NCBI RefSeq assembly: GCF_041245805.1
Contig: NZ_CP162490.1
Location: 1,775,001-1,839,000, forward strand
Direction of reading: 5' to 3'
DNA: 64,000 nt
Origin: Xanthomonas sp. DAR 34887
Lineage (GTDB): Bacteria > Pseudomonadota > Gammaproteobacteria > Xanthomonadales > Xanthomonadaceae
Below are positions 16,678 through 24,496 of the stretch, in pieces; position 1 is the first letter of the stretch, and each line of letters opens with the position of its first letter. The translations under genes were made by a program, and so were the position numbers. The notes under the pieces were generated by a model. That model was given only the letters and a program-made list of their open reading frames with translations. It had not been told where the DNA came from and made no database searches.

Positions 16678-18747
16678 ATGACCTTGCGCTACGCCTTGCT
16701 GCCCCTGTGCCTGCTGACCGCGCTGCCTGCGCTGGCGGCGACCCGCGGTTTCGATGTCCGCGACATGGTGGCGCTGGACCGGGTGTCCTCGCCGCTGCTG
16801 ACGCCCGATGGCGGTACGGTGATCTTCGCCAAGCGGCAGGTGGACAAGGCCAGCGACAAAGCCAGCACCGGGCTGTGGCTGCGCAATCTGCGCACCCGCG
16901 ATGCGGCGCCGCCGAAGCGGTTGACCCCGGATGGCTGGAACGTCAATTCGCCGGAGCTGTCGGCCGACGGCAAGACCGTGTATTTCCTCAGCGCCAAGTC
17001 CGGCCGCCAGCAGCTGTACGCGCTGCCGCTGGCCGGCGGCACGCCGCGCCAGCTCACTAATTTCGCGCTGGACGTGGACAGCTACCGCATCGCGCCGCAG
17101 GGCGACCGCGTCGCCTTCAGCGCCGGCGTGTTCCAGGACTGCGGTTCGGACCTTTCCTGCACGCAGCAGCGGCTGGACGCGAAGAAGAACGCCAAGGCCA
17201 GCGGCGTGGTGTTCGACCAGTTGTTCGTGCGCCACTGGGACACCTGGAACGACGGCCGCCGCAACAGCCTGTTCGTGGCGCCGCTGCCCGGCGACGCCAA
17301 GGCCAAACCGGTGGTCGGCGCCTCGGCGATCAGCGTGACCCTGGCCGGCGACATCCCGTCCAAGCCGTTCGGCGGCAGCGAGGACTACACCTGGGCGCCG
17401 GACGGGCAGTCGCTGGTCGCCAGCGTGCGCGTGGCCGGGCGCGAGGAGCCGTGGTCGACCAACTTCGACCTGTACCGGCTGGACGCGGCGGGCAAGGCCG
17501 CGCCGGTCAACCTGACCGCGGCCAACCCGGCCTGGGACGCCGGCCCGGTGTTCTCCGCCGACGGCAAGACCCTGTACTACCGCGCGATGAAGCGCCCAGG
17601 TTTCGAGGCCGACCGCTTCGGCCTGATGGCGATGGACGTGGCCAGCGGCAAGACCCGCGAGATCGCGCCGAAGTGGGACCGCTCGGCCGGCGAGATCGTG
17701 CTCTCGGCCGATGGCGGCACCGTCTACACCACCGCCGACGACACCGGCCAGCACCCGCTGTTCGCGGTGAATGTCGCCAGCGGCAAGGCCGCGACCGTGG
17801 TCGCCGACGGCCACGTCGGTGCGCCGGCGCTCGCCGGCAGCACCTTGGCCTACACCCTCAACAGCCTCAAGAGCGGCGACCAGGTGTTCGTCGCCGATGC
17901 CGACGGCCAGCATCCGCGCGCGATCACCGCCAGCGCCGGCGAACAATTGCCGGACGTGGCCTTCGGCGACTACGAGCAGTTCCAGTTCAAGGGCTGGAAC
18001 GACGAGACCGTGCACGGCTACGTGGTCAAGCCGTACAACTACCAGCCTGGCAAGACCTATCCGGTCGCGTTCCTGATCCACGGCGGCCCGCAGGGCAGCT
18101 TCGGCAACGGCTGGAGCAATCGCTGGAATCCGCAGACCTATGCCGGCCAGGGCTACGCGGTGGTGATGATCGATTTCCACGGTTCCACCGGCTACGGCCA
18201 GGCGTTCACCGATGCGATCAGCCAGCACTGGGGCGACCGCCCGCTGGAAGACCTGCAGAAGGGCTGGGCCGCCGCGCAGCAGCAGTTCAAGTTCCTCAAT
18301 GGCGACAAGGCCTGCGCGCTCGGTGCCAGCTACGGCGGCTACATGGTGTACTGGATGGCCGGCAACTGGAACCAGCCGTGGAAGTGCCTGGTCGACCACG
18401 ACGGCGTGTTCGACAACCGCATGATGGGCTACGCCACCGAGGAACTGTGGTTCAGCGAGTGGGAGAACGGCGGCACGCCGTGGCAGAACCCGGCCGGCTA
18501 CGAGAAGTTCAACCCGGTGCTGCACGTGGACAAGTGGAAGGTGCCGATGCTGGTGATCCACGGCCAGCAGGATTTCCGCATCCCGGTGGAGCAGGGCCTG
18601 GCCGCGTTCAGCGCGCTGCAGCGCAAGGGCATCGAATCCAAGTTCCTGTACTTCCCGGACGAGAACCACTGGGTGTTGAAGCCGCAGAACAGCATCCTGT
18701 GGCACGACACGGTCAATGGCTGGTTGAAGCAGCATATCGGGCAGTGA
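16678..18747 (+). CDS. secreted S9 family dipeptidyl/acylaminoacyl peptidase
   Basis: Serine peptidase of 689 residues. A signal peptide (LRYALLPLCLLTALPALAA) is followed by a WD40/beta-propeller-like domain (TPDGGTVIFAKRQV, LSADGKTVYFLSAKSG) and a C-terminal hydrolase. The catalytic Ser551 sits in LGASYGGYM, Asp in HGQQDFRIPVEQ and His in ENHWV; IHGGPQGSFG is the oxyanion loop. It belongs to the dipeptidyl peptidase IV-like/prolyl oligopeptidase group and is larger than the first S9 enzyme here, with only moderate resemblance, so they are not a recent duplication. GGAG lies about 8 bases upstream of the ATG. A 10-bp inverted repeat (18750-18759 with 18791-18800) follows the stop and may terminate transcription. 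Confidence 0.92.
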   Translation: MTLRYALLPLCLLTALPALAATRGFDVRDMVALDRVSSPLLTPDGGTVIFAKRQVDKASDKASTGLWLRNLRTRDAAPPKRLTPDGWNVNSPELSADGKTVYFLSAKSGRQQLYALPLAGGTPRQLTNFALDVDSYRIAPQGDRVAFSAGVFQDCGSDLSCTQQRLDAKKNAKASGVVFDQLFVRHWDTWNDGRRNSLFVAPLPGDAKAKPVVGASAISVTLAGDIPSKPFGGSEDYTWAPDGQSLVASVRVAGREEPWSTNFDLYRLDAAGKAAPVNLTAANPAWDAGPVFSADGKTLYYRAMKRPGFEADRFGLMAMDVASGKTREIAPKWDRSAGEIVLSADGGTVYTTADDTGQHPLFAVNVASGKAATVVADGHVGAPALAGSTLAYTLNSLKSGDQVFVADADGQHPRAITASAGEQLPDVAFGDYEQFQFKGWNDETVHGYVVKPYNYQPGKTYPVAFLIHGGPQGSFGNGWSNRWNPQTYAGQGYAVVMIDFHGSTGYGQAFTDAISQHWGDRPLEDLQKGWAAAQQQFKFLNGDKACALGASYGGYMVYWMAGNWNQPWKCLVDHDGVFDNRMMGYATEELWFSEWENGGTPWQNPAGYEKFNPVLHVDKWKVPMLVIHGQQDFRIPVEQGLAAFSALQRKGIESKFLYFPDENHWVLKPQNSILWHDTVNGWLKQHIGQ

Positions 18748-18800
18748 GGGGACCTGGGCTCGGAGCTTCCGGGCCCCGGTCTGGGTCATGGCCCAGGTCC

Positions 18801-18877
18801 CGGGATTGGGGATTGGGGATTGGGGATTGGGGATTCGGGATTCGGGATTCGGGATTCGGGATTCGAGATTCGAGATT
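18801..18877 (+). repeat. eleven-unit GGGATT heptad tandem repeat, G-quadruplex potential
   Basis: Eleven consecutive 7-bp units run without interruption: CGGGATT once, GGGGATT four times, CGGGATT four times, CGAGATT twice. The first nine units each offer a run of at least three Gs, spaced by ATT or ATTC, so the plus strand meets the usual G-quadruplex rule. The tract lies downstream of the S9 peptidase gene and upstream of the DUF819 gene. Confidence 0.92.
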
Positions 18878-18905
18878 TTCCCGCGATCCAGTAATCCGAT
18901 AGCCG

Positions 18906-18971
18906 TTGTGGGAGGGGCTTCAGCCCCGACGCCTTACCGCTAACGCGTCGGGGCTGAAGCCCCTCCCACAA
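18906..18971. repeat. 27-bp inverted hairpin repeat (GGGGCTTCAGCCCC type)
   Basis: Two perfectly complementary 27-base arms (18906-18932 and 18945-18971) surround a 12-base loop. Each arm contains GGGGCTTCAGCCCC, itself palindromic. It belongs to the dispersed hairpin family found at many intergenic sites in this window and could act as a terminator. Confidence 0.9.
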
Positions 18972-19123
18972 AAAGCAGGGCGCTTGCAGCGTGTCGCTCC
19001 TGCGAATTCACCCGCGCTCTGCATCGTTCTTTCGATCTTTGTGTACACCTCCAAACCTCCAAACCTCCAGCCGCGGCTCACGAATCCCGAATCCCCACTC
19101 CCGAATCCCGGCCCCACCGCCCG

Positions 19124-20368
19124 ATGCCCTCGACGCCCCTGATCACCAACGACATCGTCATCTTCGGCCTGATTGCCGCCACCCTGGGTGCGGTGTTCTG
19201 GACCGCGGCGCGGCCGTCGGGATTCTGGAAACGCTTCTATGGCGTCGTGCCGGCGCTGCTGCTGTGCTATCTGATTCCGGGCATCTACAACACTGTCGGC
19301 CTGATCGACGGACAACACAATTCGCTCTACAACCCGGTCGCGCGCGACGTGCTGCTGCCGGCGGCGCTCGTCCTGCTCACCCTCACCGTCGACCTCAAGG
19401 GCATCCTGCGGCTGGGGCCCAAGCTGGTGGCGATGTACCTGGGCGCGTCCTTCAGCATCATGCTCGGCGCGGTGGTCGCGTTCCAGGTGATGAAGTGGCT
19501 GCACCCGGTCACCGTGGCCGGCGACACCTGGGCCGGCATGGCGGCGCTGGCCGGCAGCTGGATCGGCGGTGGCGCCAATATGCTGGCGATGCGCGAGGTG
19601 TTCCAGGTCGATGCCACTACCTTCGGCCAGTTCGCAGTGGTCGACGTCGGCGTCGGCTACGTGTGGATGGCGCTGCTGATCTTCCTGGCACAGCGTGCGC
19701 CGGCCATCGACGCGCGCACTGGCGCCGACACCCGCGGTATCGACGACCTCAAGCAGCGCATCGCCCACTTCCAGGCCCAGCACGAACGCGTGGCCAGCCT
19801 CACCGACCTGATGCTGATCGTCGGCGTCGCCTTCGGCGCGGTTGGCCTGGCGCATGCGATCGCCACCCCTACGGCGGCGTGGTTCGACGCGAACGTGAGT
19901 TGGGCCAAGCAGTTCAGCCTCGGCTCGCCGTTCGTCTGGGTGGTGGTGCTGGCGACCACGATCGGCCTGCTGCTGAGCTTCACCCGCGCGCGCACCCTGG
20001 AGGGCGCCGGCGCATCGCGCATCGGCTCGCTGCTGCTGTATTTCCTGATCGCCTGCATCGGCATGCAGATGGATCTACTGGCGCTGTTCGACCGCCCGTG
20101 GATCTTCCTGCTCGGGCTGATCTGGCTGTGCGTGCACATTCTGCTGTTGCTGGCGCTGGGCAAATTGCTGCGGGTGCCGTTCTTCTATTTCGCGATCGGC
20201 TCGCAGAGCAACGTCGGCGGCCCGGCCTCGGCGCCGGTGGTGGCGGCCGCGTTCCATCCGGCGCTGGCGCCGGTCGGCGTTCTGCTGGGCACGATGGGCT
20301 ATGCCACCGGCACCTATCTGGCGTACCTGGTCGGGATCACCTTGCGTGCGATGGCCGGGGCGCCGTAG
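19124..20368 (+). CDS. DUF819 family integral membrane protein
   Basis: Polytopic inner-membrane protein of 414 residues with about ten to twelve hydrophobic segments, related to the YjcL/DUF819 family. The conserved block AGSWIGGGANMLAMREVF (about residues 142-159) and the C-terminal SQSNVGGPASAPVVAAAF (about residues 360-377) contain the glycine/asparagine-rich motifs of the family, which distantly resembles sodium-dependent carriers. The molecular function is unknown. No clear Shine-Dalgarno precedes the ATG; heptad repeat sequence at 19081-19112 occupies that region. A hairpin repeat lies just after the stop and may serve as terminator. Confidence 0.85.
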   Translation: MPSTPLITNDIVIFGLIAATLGAVFWTAARPSGFWKRFYGVVPALLLCYLIPGIYNTVGLIDGQHNSLYNPVARDVLLPAALVLLTLTVDLKGILRLGPKLVAMYLGASFSIMLGAVVAFQVMKWLHPVTVAGDTWAGMAALAGSWIGGGANMLAMREVFQVDATTFGQFAVVDVGVGYVWMALLIFLAQRAPAIDARTGADTRGIDDLKQRIAHFQAQHERVASLTDLMLIVGVAFGAVGLAHAIATPTAAWFDANVSWAKQFSLGSPFVWVVVLATTIGLLLSFTRARTLEGAGASRIGSLLLYFLIACIGMQMDLLALFDRPWIFLLGLIWLCVHILLLLALGKLLRVPFFYFAIGSQSNVGGPASAPVVAAAFHPALAPVGVLLGTMGYATGTYLAYLVGITLRAMAGAP

Positions 20369-20381
20369 CGCACCGTCATGG

Positions 20382-20455
20382 CCCTGTAGGAGCGGCTTCA
20401 GCCGCGACGGGCGTTACCGACACCTTCTGTCGCGGCTGAAGCCGCTCCTACAGGG
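20382..20455. repeat. 27-bp inverted hairpin repeat between convergent genes
   Basis: Arms 20382-20408 and 20429-20455 are perfectly complementary over 27 bases, each with AGCGGCTTCAGCCGC at its core, around a 20-base loop. It fills the gap between the convergent DUF819 and lipase genes and could terminate both transcripts. Confidence 0.9.
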
Positions 20456-20468
20456 GGATTGCCGCGAT

Positions 20469-21665
20469 CTACTGCTGCAACGCGACCCGGCGCTGCTGCT
20501 CTTCGTGTTGCGGTGCAGTCGCCTGCAGGTTCTGTTGCTGCAGATGGCCGACGTTGGCCTGCGCCGGTTCGTTGGCCGCGGCTGCCGTCTGCACCTGGCT
20601 GCGCAGATGCGCAGGGTCGTCGACGCGGCCCTGCACCGCGAACAGGCGATCGCCGTCGTTGCTGGGGACCAGTCTGTCGATCTGTTTCAGGCCGTCGTCA
20701 CTGGCTCGCGCGGCGACGCTGGCGGCGGTGTTGAGGAACTGCGCGTCGTCGCGCAGGCCGAGCCGCTCGCGCTGCCCATCCAGCTGCACCACCGCATCGT
20801 TGAACAGGCGGCTGCCGGTCGGCAGCGCGCGTTCCTGGGTCTGCGCGTGGCTCTGCGCTTCCACGTCCTGCGCCTTCATCACCGAGTCGATGCCATGCAG
20901 GTCTAGCCGATGCTTGAGCATCATGCCCGGGATCAGGCGCTGGCCGAACGACAGCGGATCCGGGTCGGGCAACTGGATCTGGTGGCCGGCGGCGTCGGGC
21001 ATCGCCCACTTCAGCGGGATGCTGTCTTCCTGCAGATAGGTCAGCAGTTCGTTCTTGACGTGATAGCCGCGGATCAGGCCGTCGGCGGCATAGGCCTTGG
21101 CCGCGGACGCATCCAGGCCTTCGCGCTCCAGGGTGCGGTCGTTGACGCCGGCGGCATTGTAGGTGACCGCCGGCACGTCGTTGACCATCGCCGAGGCCGC
21201 GGCCAGGCCGCCGCCGAGCGAATGCCCGGAGATCATCAGGTCCTGGCCGAACGCCTGCTTGGCCTGATTGCCGAGCTGGATGGCCGAGGCGTACTGCGCG
21301 TCGGCAAAGCCCAGGCCCTGGCCGATGTTGTGCTTCCAGTCCTTGCCTTCGTCGGTGCCGCAGAACGCCAGCACCACGTTGCCCTGCGCGTTGCGGTAGA
21401 GCGCGGCGTCGAAGCCGCTCTTGGCATCGTGCAGCATGCTCGGATCGATGCCGGCGCGCTGCACGGTGGCGTCGTCCATGCGGGTCCAGCCGTCGGGCAG
21501 CGGCGCGAAACTTTCCGCGCCGCCGGCGCGGCGCTGGCCGGCGGTGACGTACAGGTCCTGCAGCAGCGTGGGAAGTTGCGTGTCCACCGCCTGCGGCTGC
21601 TGGCCGCGGACGGCCTCGGCGAAGGGGGCGGACGCGGTATTGTCGGAGAGATCGTTCTGGCTCAT
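20469..21665 (-). CDS. XVIPCD-bearing lipase, putative Xanthomonadales T4SS antibacterial effector
   Basis: Protein of 398 residues without a signal peptide. Residues about 30-260 form a lipase class 3-like alpha/beta hydrolase: VVLAFCGTDEGKDW, then the nucleophile elbow GHSLGGG (Ser149), VTYNAAGV, and a candidate catalytic His near 252-257. Residues about 285-362 match the XVIPCD, the C-terminal signal recruited by VirD4 of the Xanthomonadales type IV secretion system: LFNDAVVQLD, RERLGL, GLKQIDRLVPS, LFAVQG, DPAHLRS. The last 30 residues are glutamine-rich, as in many such effectors. AAGGAG precedes the start. The ankyrin gene lies 34 bases upstream on the same strand and is the candidate immunity gene. 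Secretion machinery is not in the window. Membrane-lipid hydrolysis in competitor cells is inferred. Confidence 0.87.
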   Translation of the reverse strand: MSQNDLSDNTASAPFAEAVRGQQPQAVDTQLPTLLQDLYVTAGQRRAGGAESFAPLPDGWTRMDDATVQRAGIDPSMLHDAKSGFDAALYRNAQGNVVLAFCGTDEGKDWKHNIGQGLGFADAQYASAIQLGNQAKQAFGQDLMISGHSLGGGLAAASAMVNDVPAVTYNAAGVNDRTLEREGLDASAAKAYAADGLIRGYHVKNELLTYLQEDSIPLKWAMPDAAGHQIQLPDPDPLSFGQRLIPGMMLKHRLDLHGIDSVMKAQDVEAQSHAQTQERALPTGSRLFNDAVVQLDGQRERLGLRDDAQFLNTAASVAARASDDGLKQIDRLVPSNDGDRLFAVQGRVDDPAHLRSQVQTAAAANEPAQANVGHLQQQNLQATAPQHEEQQRRVALQQ

Positions 21666-21699
21666 GCGCGGCTCCTTGCGTGTCGTGCGAACAGCCGCC

Positions 21700-22467
21700 T
21701 CAGCGGCTCGCTTCCAGGGGGATGTCGTGGGCGCTCAACCAGTCGCGTACCGCAGCGCGGGTCTGCTGCGCGGCGCTGTTGAGCAGGCGCTCGGGCGTGG
21801 TGAAGAAATACGCCTGGAAGGTCTTCTGCTGCGCGTTGCGCAGGCCCGGATCGACCCCGGCCTGCAGCAGTTTCAGCACCCACGGATTGCCGGCGCTGCT
21901 CTGCGCGGCCAGGTGCAGCAGCGAGTTGCCGCTGGCATCGACCCGGTGCGGATCGGCACCGGCCTGCAGCAGCAGCTGGATCTGTTCGTCGCGCTTGCTC
22001 TGCAGCGCGCGGAACAGCGGCGTCCAGTTGCCGCGCGGACTGACCGGATCCACCGGCGCACCGTGCTGCAGCAGGATCTTCAGGTATTGCGGATCCTTGG
22101 CCATCGCCGCCATGTGCACCACGGTTTCCTGGTCCATGCCGGGTTCGGCGGGGTTCGCGCCGGCGTCCAGCAAGGCCGCGAGCGCGCGCGGCTGTTCGTT
22201 CCAGATCGCGTATTCGAGCAGAGTGACGTTCTGGTCGCCGTGCGCGGAGAGGTCCACGCCGGGCGCCAGGGCGGCGATGCGCGACGCGTCGCCGCGCGCG
22301 ACGGCGGCGGCAATGTCGGCGAGATGGGGATCGCGGAACGCGACCGAATGATCCTGCAGTGTGGCTGACATGGCAGATTGCTCCTTGGCGCCGGGCGAGG
22401 CGGCGCATGAGACCGAGATGGACATCGAGGTCGCAAGCGCGATCAGGGCGGGGAATTGCTTGCGCAT
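21700..22467 (-). CDS. exported ankyrin-repeat protein, candidate immunity factor for the lipase effector
   Basis: Protein of 255 residues with an N-terminal Sec-type signal (MRKQFPALIALATSMSISVS, then Cys-Ala-Ala-Ser). The Cys is close to a lipobox but lacks the usual hydrophobic -3 residue, so a free periplasmic protein is as likely as a lipoprotein. About five ankyrin units follow: TLLEYAIWNEQPRALAALLD, VHMAAMAKDPQYLKILLQHG, TPLFRALQSKRDEQIQLLLQ, SLLHLAAQSSAGNPWVLKLL and a degenerate last one. A strong AAAAGGAG lies 6 bases before the ATG. It is first in a two-gene operon with the T4SS-type lipase, the usual immunity-then-effector order. Periplasmic location would suit neutralising an incoming phospholipase; the immunity role is inferred. 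Confidence 0.8.
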   Translation of the reverse strand: MRKQFPALIALATSMSISVSCAASPGAKEQSAMSATLQDHSVAFRDPHLADIAAAVARGDASRIAALAPGVDLSAHGDQNVTLLEYAIWNEQPRALAALLDAGANPAEPGMDQETVVHMAAMAKDPQYLKILLQHGAPVDPVSPRGNWTPLFRALQSKRDEQIQLLLQAGADPHRVDASGNSLLHLAAQSSAGNPWVLKLLQAGVDPGLRNAQQKTFQAYFFTTPERLLNSAAQQTRAAVRDWLSAHDIPLEASR

Positions 22468-22756
22468 GAAGTGCTCCTTTTCCTGTTCGCGTTCCTGTGC
22501 CGGTGGCGACGTTCCTTGCCACCGAGGGGGATGCTAGCAGCTGCCCGGTGCCGATTCGGTAAGGTTTTGTTACAGCGCCGCTGCGGTCTGCGCGGCGTGC
22601 CATGCGCGGCGGAGCGTCGATCAATGCGAAACGAATGCAGGCGTCGGGTAGCGGAGAAAGGCCCGGTTGTGGCCAAACGCACACGCCGAGGTTGCCGCAG
22701 CAGGCGGCGTACATGCGCAACTTGGCATAATGCGGGTTTCCGCCGAGGCCCTTGCG

Positions 22757-23443
22757 ATGACCGCGACCCCGTTCGACCTGCTGATCAGCGACTGCGACGG
22801 CGTGCTCGTCGACAGCGAGGTGCTGGCCGACCGGGTGATGTTCGACGCGCTGGGCGCCTACGTGCCGCGGGCCGAGCTGGAGGCCTATCTTGCCGGCAGT
22901 TTCGGCCAGACCGCGCACGAAATCGTGGAGCGGGTGCAGCGGCATTTCGCGGTGACCTTGCCGGATGGCCTGTTCGAGCAGATCCGGGAACGTTCGGAAG
23001 CGTTGATCGCCGCCGAGGTGCAGCCGATCGATGGTGTCCGCGAGGCGCTGCTGGCATTGCCGCTGCCGCTGGCGGTCGCGTCCAACAGCTTGCGCCACAG
23101 CGTGGTGGCGTCGGTGGCGCGCGCCGGGCTGAGCGAGCGGGTGAACGGCCACATCTTCAGCGCCGACATGGTGGCGCGGCCGAAGCCGGCGCCGGACGTC
23201 TACCTGCTGGCCGCGCACACCCTGGGCGTGGCGCCGCCGCGTTGCCTGGTGATCGAGGACAGCGTCACCGGCGCCAGCGCGGCGCTGGCGGCGGGGATGA
23301 CGGTGATCGGGTTTACCGGCGCGGGCCACATTCCGCCGGGCCATGCCGACACCCTGCGTCACCTCGGCGTGGCCGCGGTGATGGAACATATGCGGCAGCT
23401 GCCGCAGGTCTACGCCGACCTGGTGCGCGCGGCGGCGGCGTAG
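22757..23443 (+). CDS. HAD superfamily hydrolase (beta-phosphoglucomutase/phosphatase-like)
   Basis: Cytoplasmic phosphatase-like protein of 228 residues. Motif I is DCDGVLVDSE (nucleophile Asp near residue 11), motif II lies in VASNSL, motif III Lys in RPKPAPDVY, and motif IV in VIEDSVTGASAALAAGM. The cap domain between residues 20 and 85 has the helical fold of the phosphoglucomutase/phosphoglycolate phosphatase group. The substrate is probably a small phosphorylated sugar; it cannot be assigned further. The start at 22757 is preceded by GAGG and matches the common beginning of the family; ATGs at 22730 and 22667 are possible but less likely. Confidence 0.87.
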   Translation: MTATPFDLLISDCDGVLVDSEVLADRVMFDALGAYVPRAELEAYLAGSFGQTAHEIVERVQRHFAVTLPDGLFEQIRERSEALIAAEVQPIDGVREALLALPLPLAVASNSLRHSVVASVARAGLSERVNGHIFSADMVARPKPAPDVYLLAAHTLGVAPPRCLVIEDSVTGASAALAAGMTVIGFTGAGHIPPGHADTLRHLGVAAVMEHMRQLPQVYADLVRAAAA

Positions 23444-23500
23444 CTGCGGCCAGGAAGCAGTCGGCCTTCTGCAGCGTAACCAATGCGCTCTCCGCCAGCC

Positions 23501-23585
23501 CCTGTAGGAGCGGCTTCAGCCGCGACGAACGAAGCGGTGCCGCGAACGGGTATCGAAAGCAGTCGGGACTGAAGTCCCTCCCACA
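23501..23585. repeat. mixed inverted hairpin repeat after HAD gene
   Basis: A GGAGCGGCTTCAGCCGCGAC arm (about 23501-23526) faces a GTCGGGACTGAAGTCCCTCC arm (about 23562-23585). The arms are related but not fully complementary, so this is a hybrid of two subtypes of the dispersed hairpin family. Confidence 0.75.
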
Positions 23586-23625
23586 GTGCATCCAGCCAAT
23601 TCGCCGCAGGTTTTTGTGGGAACCA

Positions 23626-23956
23626 CTTCAGGGCACCTCCAATAACTTTAGTCTGGTAGCTGCACGTTGCACGGCCAATGGCGTGGCGTTTTCCTGTCGC
23701 GGCTGAAGCCGCTCCTACAAGAGCACGGCGCGCTCGTTGTAGGAGCGGCTTCAGCCGCGACAGGAGGACGAAGTGGCCATGATGCCAGGCGTCCATGGGA
23801 AACGCGCCCGCAACTGCACCGAGTCCCATCGCCAACGCGCCTTTGCCACTTCGCGGCATCTCGAACGCCTTGATGCCGGGACCTACAGGCTGGGCGCATT
23901 GGCGGCTCGCAAAGGCATCGGCATGCTTTTTTGGGGCTAATAAAGGTGCCCTGAAG
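23626..23956. mobile_element. MITE-like element, copy A (331 bp, 13-bp perfect terminal inverted repeats)
   Basis: CTTCAGGGCACCT at 23626-23638 is exactly complementary to AGGTGCCCTGAAG at 23944-23956. The interior holds a perfect 28-bp hairpin of the dispersed family (23693-23720 with 23737-23764) and a flank with CATGGGAAACGCG and GGCATCTCGAACGCCT. A diverged second copy lies at 32573-32863. No transposase-like frame is present. Together with flanking hairpin repeats it accounts for most of the 828-base gap between the HAD gene and the ybdD-like gene; the rest (23957-24271) holds only a single repeat arm. Confidence 0.65.
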
Positions 23957-24097
23957 TCGCGACGCACGTGCTGCCGGGTGGTGGCGGCATGCCCTGGCTG
24001 GGCCGCGCGATGGAGCCCTGCCGTGGAGCGTGGTGAATAGTGAGAGCGGCTGTGGACCGCTTCTCCTCATCCGTAGTGCCTCTCTTCTTCGTACTGC

Positions 24098-24123
24098 CTG
24101 TCGCGACTGAAGTCGCTCCTGCA
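24098..24123. repeat. single arm of the dispersed hairpin family
   Basis: One GTCGCGACTGAAGTCGCTCC arm without a partner lies in the gap upstream of position 24272. Another lone arm of this kind lies at 26794-26820. Confidence 0.7.
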
Positions 24124-24271
24124 TGGGAGTTGGTGCGTGTTCAATGCACGTCGTAGCGCATGTTCACGCACTGAAGCGTCATGATGGGCTTCCGCAGCGG
24201 CGATGCCGGTAGACACCGGACTCCCGCTTCCACCAATCCCGAATACCGAAGCACAAATCCCGGCCCCTCAC

Positions 24272-24496
24272 TCAACAACAGCGAAACCCGCTCTTGCCGC
24301 CATACCGCGCTTCCTGGCGCTCGCGGAAGAAGGTCTTGTAATCCATCGGCTGCCGGTCGGGATGTTTCTCCAGCACGTGGCGCACGTAGTTGTCGTAATC
24401 GGGAATGCCGCAGCACAGCCGCGCGGTCTGCACCAGGCGCCGCCACAGCCGGCGGTGCGCCTGGTATTGCCCGACCGGAACCAGGTCGTTGCTCAT
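24272..24496 (-). CDS. YbdD/YjiX (DUF466) family protein, partner of CstA
   Basis: Small cytoplasmic protein of 74 residues with the family pattern LCCGIPDYDNYVRH followed by HPDRQPMDYKTFFRERQEARYG. Its start overlaps the cstA stop by one base, so the two are translationally coupled, the same pairing as cstA-ybdD and btsT-yjiX in enteric bacteria. Partner proteins of this family are thought to be needed for CstA/BtsT pyruvate or peptide uptake. The C-terminus ends in GGKSGFRCC. It was recognised from the continuation of a longer open frame that begins upstream within cstA in another phase; only the part from 24496 is real. Confidence 0.9.
   Translation of the reverse strand: MSNDLVPVGQYQAHRRLWRRLVQTARLCCGIPDYDNYVRHVLEKHPDRQPMDYKTFFRERQEARYGGKSGFRCC

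Noticed and set aside
20469..21665. Ordinary secreted lipase
   Set aside because: There is no signal peptide, and the C-terminal 115 residues match the XVIPCD plus Gln-rich tail of type IV effectors.
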